Below are positions 1 to 9,378 of a stretch of 64,000 bases of DNA, piece after piece. Under the pieces are notes generated by a model. The model did no database searches. It was not told the DNA's origin and worked only from the letters and a program-made list of their open reading frames with translations. A program made the position numbers and the translations under genes. Source of the stretch: Sphingomonas sp. Leaf407 (GTDB taxonomy: Bacteria > Pseudomonadota > Alphaproteobacteria > Sphingomonadales > Sphingomonadaceae); NCBI RefSeq assembly GCF_001425385.1, contig NZ_LMQO01000003.1, positions 310,001 to 374,000 on the forward strand. The letters are read 5' to 3'. Positions within the stretch are counted from its first letter, which is position 1. Each line of letters starts with the position of its first letter.

Positions 1-2
1 AG

Positions 3-3000
3 TCGATCGCCGACCTCGACCTTGCCGCCCGTGCCGGCCGCTATGCGCTGAACGGCACGCTCGCGCCTTCGATGTTGCTGCAAGGCAAGCTGCAACGCCT
101 TACCGCCCCGCAAGTCCGCGTCGCCGGCAACGCCACCTTCGCCAACCGCCGGATCGACGGTCAGCTCGCGCTGCGCAGCCCCGCGCTCGCGCTCGAAGCC
201 GACGGCATCGTCGATCTGGGCACCAGTGCGTTCCGCGACCTGCGCCTGCGCGCCCGCCTGCTGCGCCCCGCCGCGTTGTTCCCCAACATGACCGGCCGCG
301 CCATCGAACTGCGCGCGATCCTCGACGGCGCGTTCGCCACCGCCAAGTTCGACTATCGCCTCCGCGCCGACCGGCTGGCGTTCGACCAGACCGGGTTCGA
401 GGGCGTGGTCGCCGCCGGGCAGGGGCGCCTGAGCCGCGCGCCCGTCACCATCCCGCTCCGTCTCGCGGCGAAGCGCGTGACCGGCATCGGCGAGGTCGCC
501 GGCGGCATCCTGCGCAACCTGTCAGTCGTCGGCAATCTCCGCGTCGACGCGCGCACCCTCGTCGGCAACGATCTGATCGTGCGGTCGAACAAGCTGAACG
601 GCCGGATCATGCTTACGCTCGATCTCGCCACCGGCCGCTACGACATCGGCATCAGCGGCGCGCTCACCCGCTATCTCATCCCCGGCCTCGGCCTCGTCGA
701 TGTCCAGACCCGCCTCAGCGCCGTGCCGATCCCCGGCGGCGGAACCCGCATTATCGGGCGGGGCATGGCGCAGGTCCGCCGGCTCGACAACGCCTTCTTT
801 CGCTCGCTCACGCAAGGGCTGCCGCGGGTCGAAACCGGGCTAGAACGCGGCCGCGACGGCACGCTATATCTGCGCGGGCTACGACTGACCTCGCCCGGCC
901 TCACCCTCACCGGCAACGGCTATCGCCGCCGCGACGGCAGTTTCCACATCGAAGCGGTCGGGCGACAGGCGACCTATGGCCCGGTGCGCCTCATCCTCGA
1001 CGGCGACATCTCGCGCCCGACGCTCGACCTGCGCTTCGCCAGCCCCAACGCGACGCTCGGCCTATCGGACGTGGTCGCCCACCTCGACCCCACGCCGCAG
1101 GGCTTCGCCTACCGCGCTACCGGTGGTTCGCGTCTCGGCCCGTTCACTGCGCAAGGGGCGATCCTGTTGCCGAGCGGCGGCACCGCGCGCATCGCGGTCG
1201 ACGCGCTGGAGGTCAGCGGCACCCGCGCCACCGGCGGTGTCGATATTGTCGAGGACGGCTTTCTCGGCCGCCTGACCGTCGCCGGCGGTGGCCTATCGGG
1301 GACGATCGACTTCCGTCCGCAGGGCCAGGACCAGCGCATCGACCTCGCGCTCGACGCCGCGCGTGCCCGGCTCGGTACGCTTGGCGAGGTCCGGCGCGGC
1401 CGCCTCGAAGCAGCGATCGTGCTCGGCGACGCCACCAGCCTCGACGCCACCGTAACCGCACAGGGGTTCCGTCGCGGCAAATTGTCGATCGCGCGGATGG
1501 CGGGCAACCTGCGCCTCGTGAACGGAGTCGGCGAAGCGCGCGCTTCGATCGCCGGCTCGCGCGGCCGCGCCTTCGCGATCCAGAGCGTCATCGGCATCAC
1601 CGAGGACGAATATCGCATCTCGGCGGAAGGCACGCTCGACCGCCGCCCGCTCAAACTCGAAACTCCCGCCGTCCTGCGTCGCGACGGCGCGGGCTGGCGG
1701 CTTGGCGACACCCGCTTCACCTTCGCCGGCGGCAGCGCCACGATCGCCGGCGCGCTCACCGGCACCCGCAGCGAGGTCAACCTCGACGTCGCACGCATGC
1801 CGCTCGCCGTGCTCGACATCGGCTATCCCGGCCTCGGCCTCGGCGGCACCGCCTCGGGGAAGATCGCCTATGCGCAGGATGATGAAACCCCGTCGGGCCG
1901 CGTCGACCTGACCATTCGCGGCCTGACCCGATCAGGGCTGGTCCTTTCCTCGACGCCGATCGACGTCGGCATCGCCGCCGTGCTCGACGCCAACCGCGCG
2001 GGCCTGCGCGCCGTCATGGCCAGCGGCGGCAAGACTATCGGCCGCGCGCAGGCCCGGCTGGCGCCGCTGGGGCAGGGCGACCTCGCCACCCGCATCGCCA
2101 ATGCGCCGCTGTTCGCGCAGCTTCGCTACGGTGGCCCCGCCGATACGCTGTGGCGGCTGACCGGCATCGAACTGTTCGACCTGTCCGGCCCGGTCGCGGT
2201 CGGTGCCGACGTCACCGGCCGCCTCGCCGATCCGCGCATTCGCGGCGTGGTCCGCTCCAGCGGTGCGCGGATCGAAAGTTCGATTACCGGCACCGTGCTG
2301 ACCGGCGTCGAGGCGCAGGGCCGCTTCGACGGATCGCAGTTGGTCATCGATCGCTTCGCCGCCAGCGACGGACGGCAGGGGCGCGTCACCGGCACCGGCA
2401 ATTTCGAATTCGCGGCGGTGCGCGGCTTCGGCATCGACCTGTCGCTCAATGCCGATCGCGCGCGGCTCATCAACACCGATTCGATCGGCGCGACCGTCAC
2501 CGGCCCGATCCGGGTGAAGAGCGACGGCGCGGGCGGGGTGATTTCGGGCCAAGTGCGGATGGACGGCAGCCGCTATCGCCTCGGCCGCGCCACCGCCACC
2601 GCGCCGCTGCCACGTCTCAACATCCGCGAGATCAACCGCCCCGACGGCGACGATGAAACCACCGCCGCCGCGACGCCATGGCGGCTCGACCTGCGCGCGC
2701 GTGCGCCCGGCGGGCTGATCGTCACCGGCCTCGGCCTCACCAGCGAATGGTCCGCCGACCTCGCCATCACCGGCGAGCCGACCAACCCGGTTATCAACGG
2801 CCGGGCCGACCTGATCCGCGGCAATTATGAATTCGCCGGCCGCGAGTTTCAGATCGATCGCGGCGCGCTGCGCTTCAACGGCGAAATCCCCGCCGATCCG
2901 GCGATCGACATCGTCGCCAACGCCGATACGCAGGGGCTGAACGCCACCATCCGCGTCGCCGGCACCGCGACCCGGCCGGAGATCAGCTTCCAGAGCGTGC

Positions 3001-3389
3001 CCGCGCTGCCCGAGGACGAACTGCTCTCGCGCCTGTTGTTCGGCACTTCGATCACCAACCTGTCCGCCCCTGAGGCGTTGCAACTGGCGGCGGCGGTGGC
3101 CGCGCTCCAGAACGGGGAAGGGGGCCTCAACCCGATCAACGCCGTCCGCCGCGCCGCCGGCCTCGACCGTCTGCGCATCCTCCCCGCCGATCCGCAGACG
3201 GGCCAAGGCACCTCGGTCGCCGCCGGCAAATATCTGACGCGGCGTTTCTATGCCGAGATCGTGACCGACGGGCAGGGCTACAGCGCCACCCGCATCGAGT
3301 TTCAGGTCACGCGCTGGCTCTCGCTCCTCTCCTCGATCTCGACGATCGGCCGCCAGAGCGTGAACGTGCGCGTGTCGCGCGATTATTAA
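3..3389 (+). CDS. tamB: Translocation and assembly module protein TamB, 3' part (5' end outside window)
   Basis: The reading frame is open from the left edge (first whole codon at base 3), so this is the C-terminal part of a larger protein. It is made of long beta-rich, Ala/Gly/Arg/Asp-rich repeats, as in the AsmA/TamB periplasmic lipid-bridge proteins. The last 300 or so residues match the TamB C-terminal domain: a segment with LLFGTSITNLSAPEALQLA, followed by a terminal strand ending in VRVSRDY. TamB works with the Omp85 protein TamA in outer-membrane biogenesis and phospholipid transport; tamA would be expected just upstream, outside the window. The family assignment is firm; the full length is unknown. 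Confidence 0.9.
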   Translation, partial: SIADLDLAARAGRYALNGTLAPSMLLQGKLQRLTAPQVRVAGNATFANRRIDGQLALRSPALALEADGIVDLGTSAFRDLRLRARLLRPAALFPNMTGRAIELRAILDGAFATAKFDYRLRADRLAFDQTGFEGVVAAGQGRLSRAPVTIPLRLAAKRVTGIGEVAGGILRNLSVVGNLRVDARTLVGNDLIVRSNKLNGRIMLTLDLATGRYDIGISGALTRYLIPGLGLVDVQTRLSAVPIPGGGTRIIGRGMAQVRRLDNAFFRSLTQGLPRVETGLERGRDGTLYLRGLRLTSPGLTLTGNGYRRRDGSFHIEAVGRQATYGPVRLILDGDISRPTLDLRFASPNATLGLSDVVAHLDPTPQGFAYRATGGSRLGPFTAQGAILLPSGGTARIAVDALEVSGTRATGGVDIVEDGFLGRLTVAGGGLSGTIDFRPQGQDQRIDLALDAARARLGTLGEVRRGRLEAAIVLGDATSLDATVTAQGFRRGKLSIARMAGNLRLVNGVGEARASIAGSRGRAFAIQSVIGITEDEYRISAEGTLDRRPLKLETPAVLRRDGAGWRLGDTRFTFAGGSATIAGALTGTRSEVNLDVARMPLAVLDIGYPGLGLGGTASGKIAYAQDDETPSGRVDLTIRGLTRSGLVLSSTPIDVGIAAVLDANRAGLRAVMASGGKTIGRAQARLAPLGQGDLATRIANAPLFAQLRYGGPADTLWRLTGIELFDLSGPVAVGADVTGRLADPRIRGVVRSSGARIESSITGTVLTGVEAQGRFDGSQLVIDRFAASDGRQGRVTGTGNFEFAAVRGFGIDLSLNADRARLINTDSIGATVTGPIRVKSDGAGGVISGQVRMDGSRYRLGRATATAPLPRLNIREINRPDGDDETTAAATPWRLDLRARAPGGLIVTGLGLTSEWSADLAITGEPTNPVINGRADLIRGNYEFAGREFQIDRGALRFNGEIPADPAIDIVANADTQGLNATIRVAGTATRPEISFQSVPALPEDELLSRLLFGTSITNLSAPEALQLAAAVAALQNGEGGLNPINAVRRAAGLDRLRILPADPQTGQGTSVAAGKYLTRRFYAEIVTDGQGYSATRIEFQVTRWLSLLSSISTIGRQSVNVRVSRDY

Positions 3390-3726
3390 GGCTCCCCTAG
3401 CCCCACACCCTCGCTCCAGCGAAGGCTGGAGCCTCGACCGGCGCCTGCCCCGCAGTCGCAATGGATCATCGCTGTCCTACATTCCCGGCCAGCCGCTACA
3501 CCCACCCCGGAGCGCAACGAGCGCCACGCTCTTTGACATGATCGAGGACATCTACCGGCCAGCCATATGAACCTCGCCCCTGCGGCATGGTCTGTGACGT
3601 CTGCACGACGTAAACGTACACCTCGGACGTTCAGATAGGTTGATCCGCCAAGTAACTGAAAACGAACGGATAGTCTCCGCGGCGTCAATTCTCGCCACGA
3701 CGTCGTTAGTGTAAACTTTGTAAACT
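3390..3726. other. Intergenic stretch between convergent genes
   Basis: About 337 bases separate the convergent tamB and phosphatase genes. The stretch holds one 8-bp-stem hairpin at 3413-3432 and, at its right end, a 28-nt dispersed element. Small reading frames here lack a ribosome-binding site and recognisable features, so I see no gene in it. Confidence 0.6.
3413..3432. repeat. Short palindrome downstream of tamB
   Basis: GCTCCAGC and GCTGGAGC form a perfect 8-bp stem around a GAAG loop, 24 bases after the tamB stop. The CGAAGGC core resembles the palindromes at 43234 and 61099, so it is probably a REP-like unit. There is no T-run, so it is not a clear terminator. Confidence 0.5.
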
Positions 3727-3728
3727 TT
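3701..3728 (+). repeat. 28-nt dispersed element with tandem TGTAAACTT, copy 1
   Basis: The sequence CGTCG(T/C)TAG leads into two abutting TGTAAACTT units. The same 28 nt recurs in inverted orientation at 36885-36912 with a single difference. This copy runs into the TAA stop codon of the leftward phosphatase gene. It is strikingly AT-rich for this genome. Function unknown. Confidence 0.7.
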
Positions 3729-4671
3729 ACGCCGCCGCCCGCACCGGCACCGACGCATTGTACAGGCTGGCCCCGCGCTCGTCGCGCAGGTCGAACGACA
3801 GCAGGTCGCCCGCCACCTGCACCATGCCGAACCCGGCGGCGGCGCGGCAGAAGCGCGTACCCTCGACCGCCACGACCGGCCGCGCCTCCATGCCCCCGCC
3901 GCACTGGATCATGTCGATCCCGTCGCGCCGGATATGTTGCAGGTCGTGGTCGTGCCCCGCGATATAGGCCTGCACGCCATGCCGTTTCAGGATCGGCAGC
4001 ACCCGCGCGATGATCTCCGGCTGGTCGCCATGCCCGCTGCCGCCCGACCGGATCGGATGATGTCCGGTCACGATCTTCCACTTGGCGCGCGAGCCGCTAA
4101 GCGTCGCGTCGAGCCATGCCAGTTGCGCGGCGGTATCCTGCGACCGGGTATTGCTGCCGATCACCCCGTCGTTGCTCCGATACCGCTCGACGAACGGTGA
4201 GGTATCGATCGCCAGCAACTCGACATCGGCGCGTGCCAGCGCCGGATCGGCCACCCGGTAATAGCGCGCCGGCATCCGCCACCGCTTGCTGGTCGCGGCA
4301 TAGTCGATCTGCGCCTGCGGATTGCCGCGATAGTCGTGGTTGCCGAGCAGCGCATACCACGGCACCTGCAACGCCGGGTGGGTATAGACCCCCTCGAACA
4401 CCGACTGCCACAACGGGTCGTCGACCGATTCCACCCCGTCGCTGTAGAAATTGTCGCCGATCGCCAGCACGAAATCGCTCCGCGCCGCCGCCGCCGCCCG
4501 CCCCATCGCCGCCGCGACATGATGCTGTTCCGGCGTGTCGCGCCCCCAGTCGCCGAGTACCGCGAAGCTGCACCCCTTGGCCGTCGCGCGCGCCTCGACC
4601 GGCGCTGCCAGTCCCGCCGCCCCGATGGCGAACCCGCCGAGCAGGGTACGGCGGTCGATACGGATGGTCAT
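3727..4671 (-). CDS. Secreted purple-acid-phosphatase-like metallophosphoesterase
   Basis: The calcineurin-like phosphoesterase motifs appear in order: GDWG (about residue 40), GDNFY (72-76), GNHDY (110-114), GHHP and GHDHDLQH. They supply the dimetal ligands of the tartrate-resistant acid phosphatase (ACP5-like) group. The N-terminus has an RR pair followed by a hydrophobic stretch and an alanine-rich cleavage region, suggesting Tat export to the periplasm. The ATG at 4671 was chosen because it puts this signal at the N-terminus; the longer frame upstream runs through a repeat. Substrate unknown, probably a phosphomonoester. The gene converges on tamB and has no operon partner. Confidence 0.82.
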   Translation of the reverse strand: MTIRIDRRTLLGGFAIGAAGLAAPVEARATAKGCSFAVLGDWGRDTPEQHHVAAAMGRAAAAARSDFVLAIGDNFYSDGVESVDDPLWQSVFEGVYTHPALQVPWYALLGNHDYRGNPQAQIDYAATSKRWRMPARYYRVADPALARADVELLAIDTSPFVERYRSNDGVIGSNTRSQDTAAQLAWLDATLSGSRAKWKIVTGHHPIRSGGSGHGDQPEIIARVLPILKRHGVQAYIAGHDHDLQHIRRDGIDMIQCGGGMEARPVVAVEGTRFCRAAAGFGMVQVAGDLLSFDLRDERGASLYNASVPVRAAA

Positions 4672-4740
4672 CGGGCAGGGGTCCTTTGCGGGAGCGAGGC
4701 CAGTCCCAAAGCCACGCGAATATGACGGGACCATTACGAT

Positions 4741-4780
4741 TCCCCCCTCCCCTTCAGGGGAGGGGCCGGGGGAGGGGAAG
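4741..4780. repeat. Partial GGGAGGGG palindrome (family 3)
   Basis: CCCCTCCCC, TTCA and GGGGAGGGG form a hairpin, followed by a further GGGGGAGGGG run. It matches the arms of the larger elements at 36749 and 41599. It lies just upstream of the phosphatase start. Confidence 0.6.
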
Positions 4781-4794
4781 TCCCAAGCACAACC

Positions 4795-4833
4795 CCAAAG
4801 AAAAGAGGCGCCGGGAGCCAACCCCCGACGCCT
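4795..4833 (-). terminator. Rho-independent terminator after glnA
   Basis: Read on the minus strand, GGCGTCGGGG and a near-complementary CTCCCGGCGCC arm flank a short loop and are followed by TCTTTTCTTT. It lies about 110 bases after the glnA stop and fits the end of the glnB-glnA transcript. A second perfect hairpin, ACGACGTGGC GAAG-like, sits at 4851-4873 without a T-run. Confidence 0.6.
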
Positions 4834-4942
4834 CCTGTCTCACACGACGTGGCGAAGCCACGTCGTCGGTCCTCGCGTGCGCGAGGCCGGCCGACAGCGC
4901 GGATGCGCCCGCTGGGCGCACCGGCGCGGTCGTGGCCGCGCC

Positions 4943-6355
4943 TTACGCGCTGTAGTACATGTCATATTCCACCGGGCTCGGCGTCATTTCCCACCGCGCC
5001 ACTTCACCGTACTTGATCTCGACATAGGCCTCGATCTGGTCCTTCGAGAACACGTCGCCCTTCAGCAGGAAGTCGTGGTCGGCGGTCAGCGCCTCGAGCG
5101 CCTCGCGCAGCGACGCGCAGACGGTCGGCACGGCGGCGAGTTCGGCCGGCGGCAGGTCGTACAGGTTCTTGTCCATCGCTTCGCCCGGATGGATCTTGTT
5201 CTGGATGCCGTCCAGACCCGCCATCATCAGCGCCGCATAGGCGAGATAGGGGTTGGCCATCGCGTCGGGGAAGCGGATTTCCACGCGCTTCGCCTTCGGA
5301 CCGGTGCCGTACGGGATGCGGCACGACGCCGAACGGTTGCGCGCCGAATAGGCGAGCAGCACCGGTGCCTCATAGCCCGGAACCAGCCGCTTGTAGCTGT
5401 TGGTCGACGGGTTGGTGAAGGCGTTCAGCGCCTTGGCATGCTTGATGACGCCGCCGATGAAATACAGGCACATGTCCGACAGGCCGGCATAGCCGTCGCC
5501 GGCGAACAGCGGGGTCTTGCCGTTCCAGATCGAGAAGTGGGTGTGCATCCCCGATCCGTTATCTTCCTTGATCGGCTTGGGCATGAACGTCGCGGTCTTG
5601 CCATAGGCATGCGCGACCTGATGCACGACGTACTTGTAGATCTGCATGCGATCGGCTGTCGTGGTCAGCGTGCCGAAGGTCAGGCCCAGCTCGTGCTGCG
5701 CGGCGGCCACCTCATGGTGGTGCTTGTCGCACGGCAGGCCCATTTCGATCATGGTCGACACCATCTCGCCGCGGATGTCGACGGCGCTGTCGACCGGGGC
5801 GACCGGGAAATAGCCGCCCTTGGCGCGTGGGCGGTGGCCCATGTTGCCGCTCTCATACTCGCGGCCCGAATTGCCCGGCAGTTCGATGTCGTCGATCTTG
5901 TAATAGCTCGACGAATAGGTGTTCTCGAACCGCACGTCGTCGAACATGAAGAATTCGGCTTCCGGCCCGACATATACGGTGTCGCCGATGCCGGTGGTCT
6001 TGAGATACGCCTCGGCGCGCTTCGCGGTCGAGCGCGGATCGCGGGCATACAACTCACCCGTCACCGGATCGACGATGTCGCAGAACACGACCAGCATCGG
6101 CGTTGCCGAGAAGGGGTCGGTATATACCGCTTCCAGATCGGGCATGAGCGTCATGTCCGACTCGTTGATCGCCTTCCAGCCCTCGATCGAGCTGCCGTCG
6201 AACATCAGGCCGTCGGTGAACTCGTCCTCGCCCAGCAGCGAGGCGACCATGGTCAGGTGCTGCCACTTGCCCTTGGGATCGGTGAAGCGAAGGTCGACCC
6301 ACTCGATCTCCTCCTGCTGGATGCGCTTCAGGATGTCGCTGGCGGTAGTAGCCAT
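4943..6355 (-). CDS. glnA: Glutamine synthetase type I
   Basis: This enzyme makes glutamine from glutamate, ammonia and ATP and is the main entry point for ammonium. The 470-residue length from the ATG at 6355 equals the bacterial GSI norm. Visible hallmarks are the N-terminal [14 protein letters not shown] block, DGSSIEGW, the [10 protein letters not shown] metal-binding strand, the KHHHEVA loop, the [10 protein letters not shown] glutamate/ATP region, and a C-terminal RIPY segment upstream of the usual adenylylation loop. It lies 88 bases downstream of glnB and is almost certainly co-transcribed from the sigma-54-type promoter ahead of glnB. The long upstream extension of the frame was rejected because family homology starts at MATTASDIL. 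Confidence 0.97.
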   Translation of the reverse strand: MATTASDILKRIQQEEIEWVDLRFTDPKGKWQHLTMVASLLGEDEFTDGLMFDGSSIEGWKAINESDMTLMPDLEAVYTDPFSATPMLVVFCDIVDPVTGELYARDPRSTAKRAEAYLKTTGIGDTVYVGPEAEFFMFDDVRFENTYSSSYYKIDDIELPGNSGREYESGNMGHRPRAKGGYFPVAPVDSAVDIRGEMVSTMIEMGLPCDKHHHEVAAAQHELGLTFGTLTTTADRMQIYKYVVHQVAHAYGKTATFMPKPIKEDNGSGMHTHFSIWNGKTPLFAGDGYAGLSDMCLYFIGGVIKHAKALNAFTNPSTNSYKRLVPGYEAPVLLAYSARNRSASCRIPYGTGPKAKRVEIRFPDAMANPYLAYAALMMAGLDGIQNKIHPGEAMDKNLYDLPPAELAAVPTVCASLREALEALTADHDFLLKGDVFSKDQIEAYVEIKYGEVARWEMTPSPVEYDMYYSA

Positions 6356-6443
6356 GGAAACTGCCCTTTCTGAATGAAACCCCCGTCCCGGCGCAATCAA
6401 TCGCCCCGGAACGCCCCGTAAATCGAAATAATGCTGCGCTGCG

Positions 6444-6833
<390 letters not shown>

Positions 6834-6836
6834 TTA

Positions 6837-6852
6837 ATCAAATACCGTGCCA
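6837..6852 (-). promoter_or_regulatory. Sigma-54 (-24/-12) promoter of glnB-glnA
   Basis: The minus-strand sequence TGGCACGGTATTTGAT matches the RpoN consensus TGGCAC-N5-TTGCW at every conserved position except the -12 C, which is A. GG-to-GA spacing is correct. It would start transcription near 6827, leaving a leader of about 45 nt before glnB. Confidence 0.65.
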
Positions 6853-6907
6853 ACAGGCGATTCGCCCTGTGGACGACCATCGGGCATCCGCGTGTCGCTG
6901 TCGATAT

Positions 6908-6944
6908 TGCCCGCCGAAGGGGCAGTGTGCCCGGTTTTTGGGCA
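6908..6944. promoter_or_regulatory. Two tandem NtrC-like dyads upstream of glnB
   Basis: Two 17-bp dyads of the form TGCCC-N7-GGGCA lie at 6908-6924 and 6928-6944, centred exactly 20 bp (two helical turns) apart. The known NtrC site is a 17-bp dyad of the form TGC-N11-GCA, which both fit. They centre at about -90 and -110 from the predicted glnB start, a usual enhancer distance. Confidence 0.55.
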
Positions 6945-6952
6945 ATCTGCTG

Positions 6953-7780
6953 TTACAGATACGGCGGCTTGGTGAACCCTATCGGGCTGAGCGTGAAGAT
7001 CTCGCAACCATCGTCGGTGATGCCGATCGAATGTTCGAACTGCGCCGACAGCGACCGGTCGCGCGTCACCGCCGTCCACCCGTCGTCGAGCAGCTTCACA
7101 TCCGGCCGGCCGATGTTGATCATCGGTTCGATGGTGAAGAACATGCCGGGCTTCAGTTCGGGACCGGTCCCTGGCCGCCCGGCGTGGATCACTTCGGGCG
7201 CATCGTGGAACAGCCGGCCGAGGCCATGGCCGCAAAAGTCGCGCACCACGCCATAGCGGTGCGATTCGGCATGGCGCTGGATCGCGTGCGCCACATCACC
7301 CATGCGGTTGCCGGGCTTGGCCTGCTCGATGCCGATCATCAGGCATTCATAGGTCACGTCGACCAGCTTGCGCGCTTTGATTGGCACATTGCCGACCAGA
7401 TACGTCCGGCTGCTGTCGCCATGCCATCCGTCGAGCAGCGGCGTGACGTCGATATTGGCAATGTCGCCGTCCTTCAGCGTCCGGTCGGACGGGATGCCGT
7501 GACACACGACGTGGTTGATCGAGATGCAGGTCGAATGGGCATAGCCGCGATAGCCGAGCGTGGCGGGCACCGCGCCGCCCTCGCGCATCAGGCGAAAGAT
7601 GATCGCGTCCAGCTCGGCGGTGGTGACGCCGGGCACGACATGCGGCGTGATCGCGTCGAGGATATGCGCGGCGAGGCGTCCGGCGCGGCGCATCCCTTCG
7701 AACCCGGCGGCATCGTGCAGCTTGATCGCGCCGGTCCGCGCCAGCGGCGTGTCGGCAGTGACGGTCTGATAATCGGTCAT
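6953..7780 (-). CDS. map: Methionine aminopeptidase type I
   Basis: Removes the initiator methionine from nascent proteins. The protein shows the MetAP1 fold in order: the GAIKLHDAAGFEGMRRAGR helix, CISINHVVCHGIPSD with the substrate-binding His, DIANIDVTPLLDGWHGDSSRTY with two metal-binding Asp, FCGHGLGRLFHDAPEV with the His ligand, FTIEPMIN with a Glu, and a C-terminal QFEHSI Glu. The ATG at 7780 (MTDYQTV) follows AGGTTGG and matches family starts; a GTG seven codons upstream is the alternative. It is divergent from the CinA-like gene (63-bp gap). Confidence 0.93.
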   Translation of the reverse strand: MTDYQTVTADTPLARTGAIKLHDAAGFEGMRRAGRLAAHILDAITPHVVPGVTTAELDAIIFRLMREGGAVPATLGYRGYAHSTCISINHVVCHGIPSDRTLKDGDIANIDVTPLLDGWHGDSSRTYLVGNVPIKARKLVDVTYECLMIGIEQAKPGNRMGDVAHAIQRHAESHRYGVVRDFCGHGLGRLFHDAPEVIHAGRPGTGPELKPGMFFTIEPMINIGRPDVKLLDDGWTAVTRDRSLSAQFEHSIGITDDGCEIFTLSPIGFTKPPYL

Positions 7781-7843
7781 GTCCAACCTATAGTGCGACA
7801 CGACGCGCTATGCGAGGGCGCGACCACGCGCTATCCAGCCGAT

Positions 7844-8599
7844 ATGACGCACCGTATCTGGACTGCCGCCCTGCTCGTGATCGGTGACGAAATCCTGTCG
7901 GGCCGGACGCAGGACAAGAATATCGCGCAACTGGCGAGCTGGCTGAACGTGCAGGGCATCCGCCTCGCCGAAGTGCGCGTCGTCGCCGACCGCGAGGAAG
8001 CGATCGTCGAGGCGGTCAACATCCTGCGCGCGCGCAACGACTATCTGTTCACCACTGGCGGGATCGGTCCGACGCACGACGACATCACCGTCGATTCGAT
8101 CGCGGCGGCGCTCGGCCGGCCGGTCGTTGTGCATCCCCAGGCGCGCGCGATCCTCGACGCCTATTACGCGACTCGCGGCGGCCTGACCGACGCGCGCCTC
8201 CGCATGGCGCGAGTGCCGGAAGGGGCCGACCTGATCGAGAACCGCATGTCGGGCGCGCCCGGCATCCGTGTCGAGAATATCTTCATCATGGCCGGGGTGC
8301 CCCATATCGCTGCGGCGATGCTCGACAGCCTCACCGGCACGCTGGAGGGAGGGCTGCCCGTCGTCTCCGGCACGATCGGCTGCTGGGTGGGCGAGAGCGA
8401 GGTGGCCGACACGCTGCGCGACGTCGAAAAGGCGCATGAGGGCGTGGCGATCGGCAGCTATCCGTTCTTTCGTGAAGGCCGGACCGGCGCGAATTTCGTG
8501 GTGCGGGCGACCGATCGGGCGGTGGTCGACCAGTGCCTCGCCGATCTGACCGAACGGCTGCGCGCCACGGGGCGGGACCCGGTCGAGGGGGGGATATGA
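7844..8599 (+). CDS. CinA-like molybdopterin-binding domain protein
   Basis: The 251-residue protein is a stand-alone MoCF/CinA-N domain. It opens with LLVIGDEILSGRTQDKN and has TTGGIGPTHDDITVD, the MoaB/MogA-type signature, near residue 75. It lacks the C-terminal CinA nicotinamide-deamidase domain. Such short forms are annotated as competence/damage-inducible protein A homologues or molybdopterin-binding proteins, with no settled function; ADP-ribose pyrophosphatase-like activity of CinA-N (COG1058) is one possibility. The start at 7844 drops an extension antisense to map. Its stop overlaps the next start as ATGA, so the two genes are translationally coupled. Confidence 0.85.
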   Translation: MTHRIWTAALLVIGDEILSGRTQDKNIAQLASWLNVQGIRLAEVRVVADREEAIVEAVNILRARNDYLFTTGGIGPTHDDITVDSIAAALGRPVVVHPQARAILDAYYATRGGLTDARLRMARVPEGADLIENRMSGAPGIRVENIFIMAGVPHIAAAMLDSLTGTLEGGLPVVSGTIGCWVGESEVADTLRDVEKAHEGVAIGSYPFFREGRTGANFVVRATDRAVVDQCLADLTERLRATGRDPVEGGI

Positions 8600-9315
8600 T
8601 CGCACCAACGCCTGTGCGAGCGCGGCCGCTGCGTATCCACGGCACGATCGCGCGCGACCTGGGCATCCGCATCGTCTCGGGCGCGGTGGCCCCGGGCGAA
8701 CTGCTCGACGGCGAGGTCGCGGCCAGCGGCAGCCTCAACGTTTCGCGCACCGCCTATCGTGAGGCGCTGCGGATGCTCGCCGCCAAGGGGCTGGTCGAAT
8801 CGCGACCCAAGACCGGTACGCGCGTGTCGCCGCGCGACCAGTGGCAATTGCTCGACCCCGACGTGCTGTCGTGGGTGTTCGATACCGAACCCGACGCGCG
8901 GCTGATCGGGAGCTTGTTCGAGTTGCGCAAGATCGTCGAGCCCGCCGCCGCGCAGTTCGCGGCGCTTCGCCGTGACAAGAATCACCTGTCGGTCATGCGG
9001 CAGGCGCTGGCCGACATGGCCGACCATACGCTGGCGACCGATGCCGGGCGCGACGCCGATCAGCGCTTCCATGCGGCGATGCTCGACGCCTCGGCCAATC
9101 CGTTCCTCGTCACGCTGACCAGCGGGGTCGGCGCGGCGGTGGCGTGGACGACGGTGTTCAAGCAGCGCAACAGTCCGCTGCGCCGCGATCCGCTGCCCGA
9201 TCACATCCGCGTCTTCGAGGCGGTCGAGGCGGGCGACGGTGCCGCCGCCCATGCCGCGATGACCGATCTGGTCGACATGGCGTTTCAGGACACGCGCGTC
9301 ACCCTGCCGGCATGA
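8596..9315 (+). CDS. FadR/GntR-family transcriptional regulator
   Basis: A 239-residue regulator with an N-terminal winged helix-turn-helix (ELLDGEVAASGSLNVSRTAYREALRMLAAKGLVESRPKTG region, residues about 36-75). The C-terminal helical FCD ligand domain carries the Asp/His pattern that usually binds a metal (DQRFHAAMLDASANP, then PDHIRVFEAVEAGD). This layout is typical of regulators of sugar-acid catabolism such as DgoR (galactonate). The next gene looks like a galactose dehydrogenase, 63 bases downstream in the same direction. This suggests, as an inference, local control of galactose or galactonate use. Confidence 0.85.
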   Translation: MIAPTPVRARPLRIHGTIARDLGIRIVSGAVAPGELLDGEVAASGSLNVSRTAYREALRMLAAKGLVESRPKTGTRVSPRDQWQLLDPDVLSWVFDTEPDARLIGSLFELRKIVEPAAAQFAALRRDKNHLSVMRQALADMADHTLATDAGRDADQRFHAAMLDASANPFLVTLTSGVGAAVAWTTVFKQRNSPLRRDPLPDHIRVFEAVEAGDGAAAHAAMTDLVDMAFQDTRVTLPA

Positions 9316-9378
9316 CGGCGCTTGCCGGAACGCCCGGCCGCCGATAAGTCTGATTAATAAACCTTCAGGAGAGAGACG

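Noticed and set aside
3386..4081. 231-codon minus-strand frame across the tamB-phosphatase gap
   Set aside because: It overlaps the phosphatase gene in another frame on the same strand, lacks features, and crosses the repeat element.
4535..6373. 612-codon plus-strand frame over glnA
   Set aside because: Its composition mirrors glnA in the opposite strand; glnA is certain.
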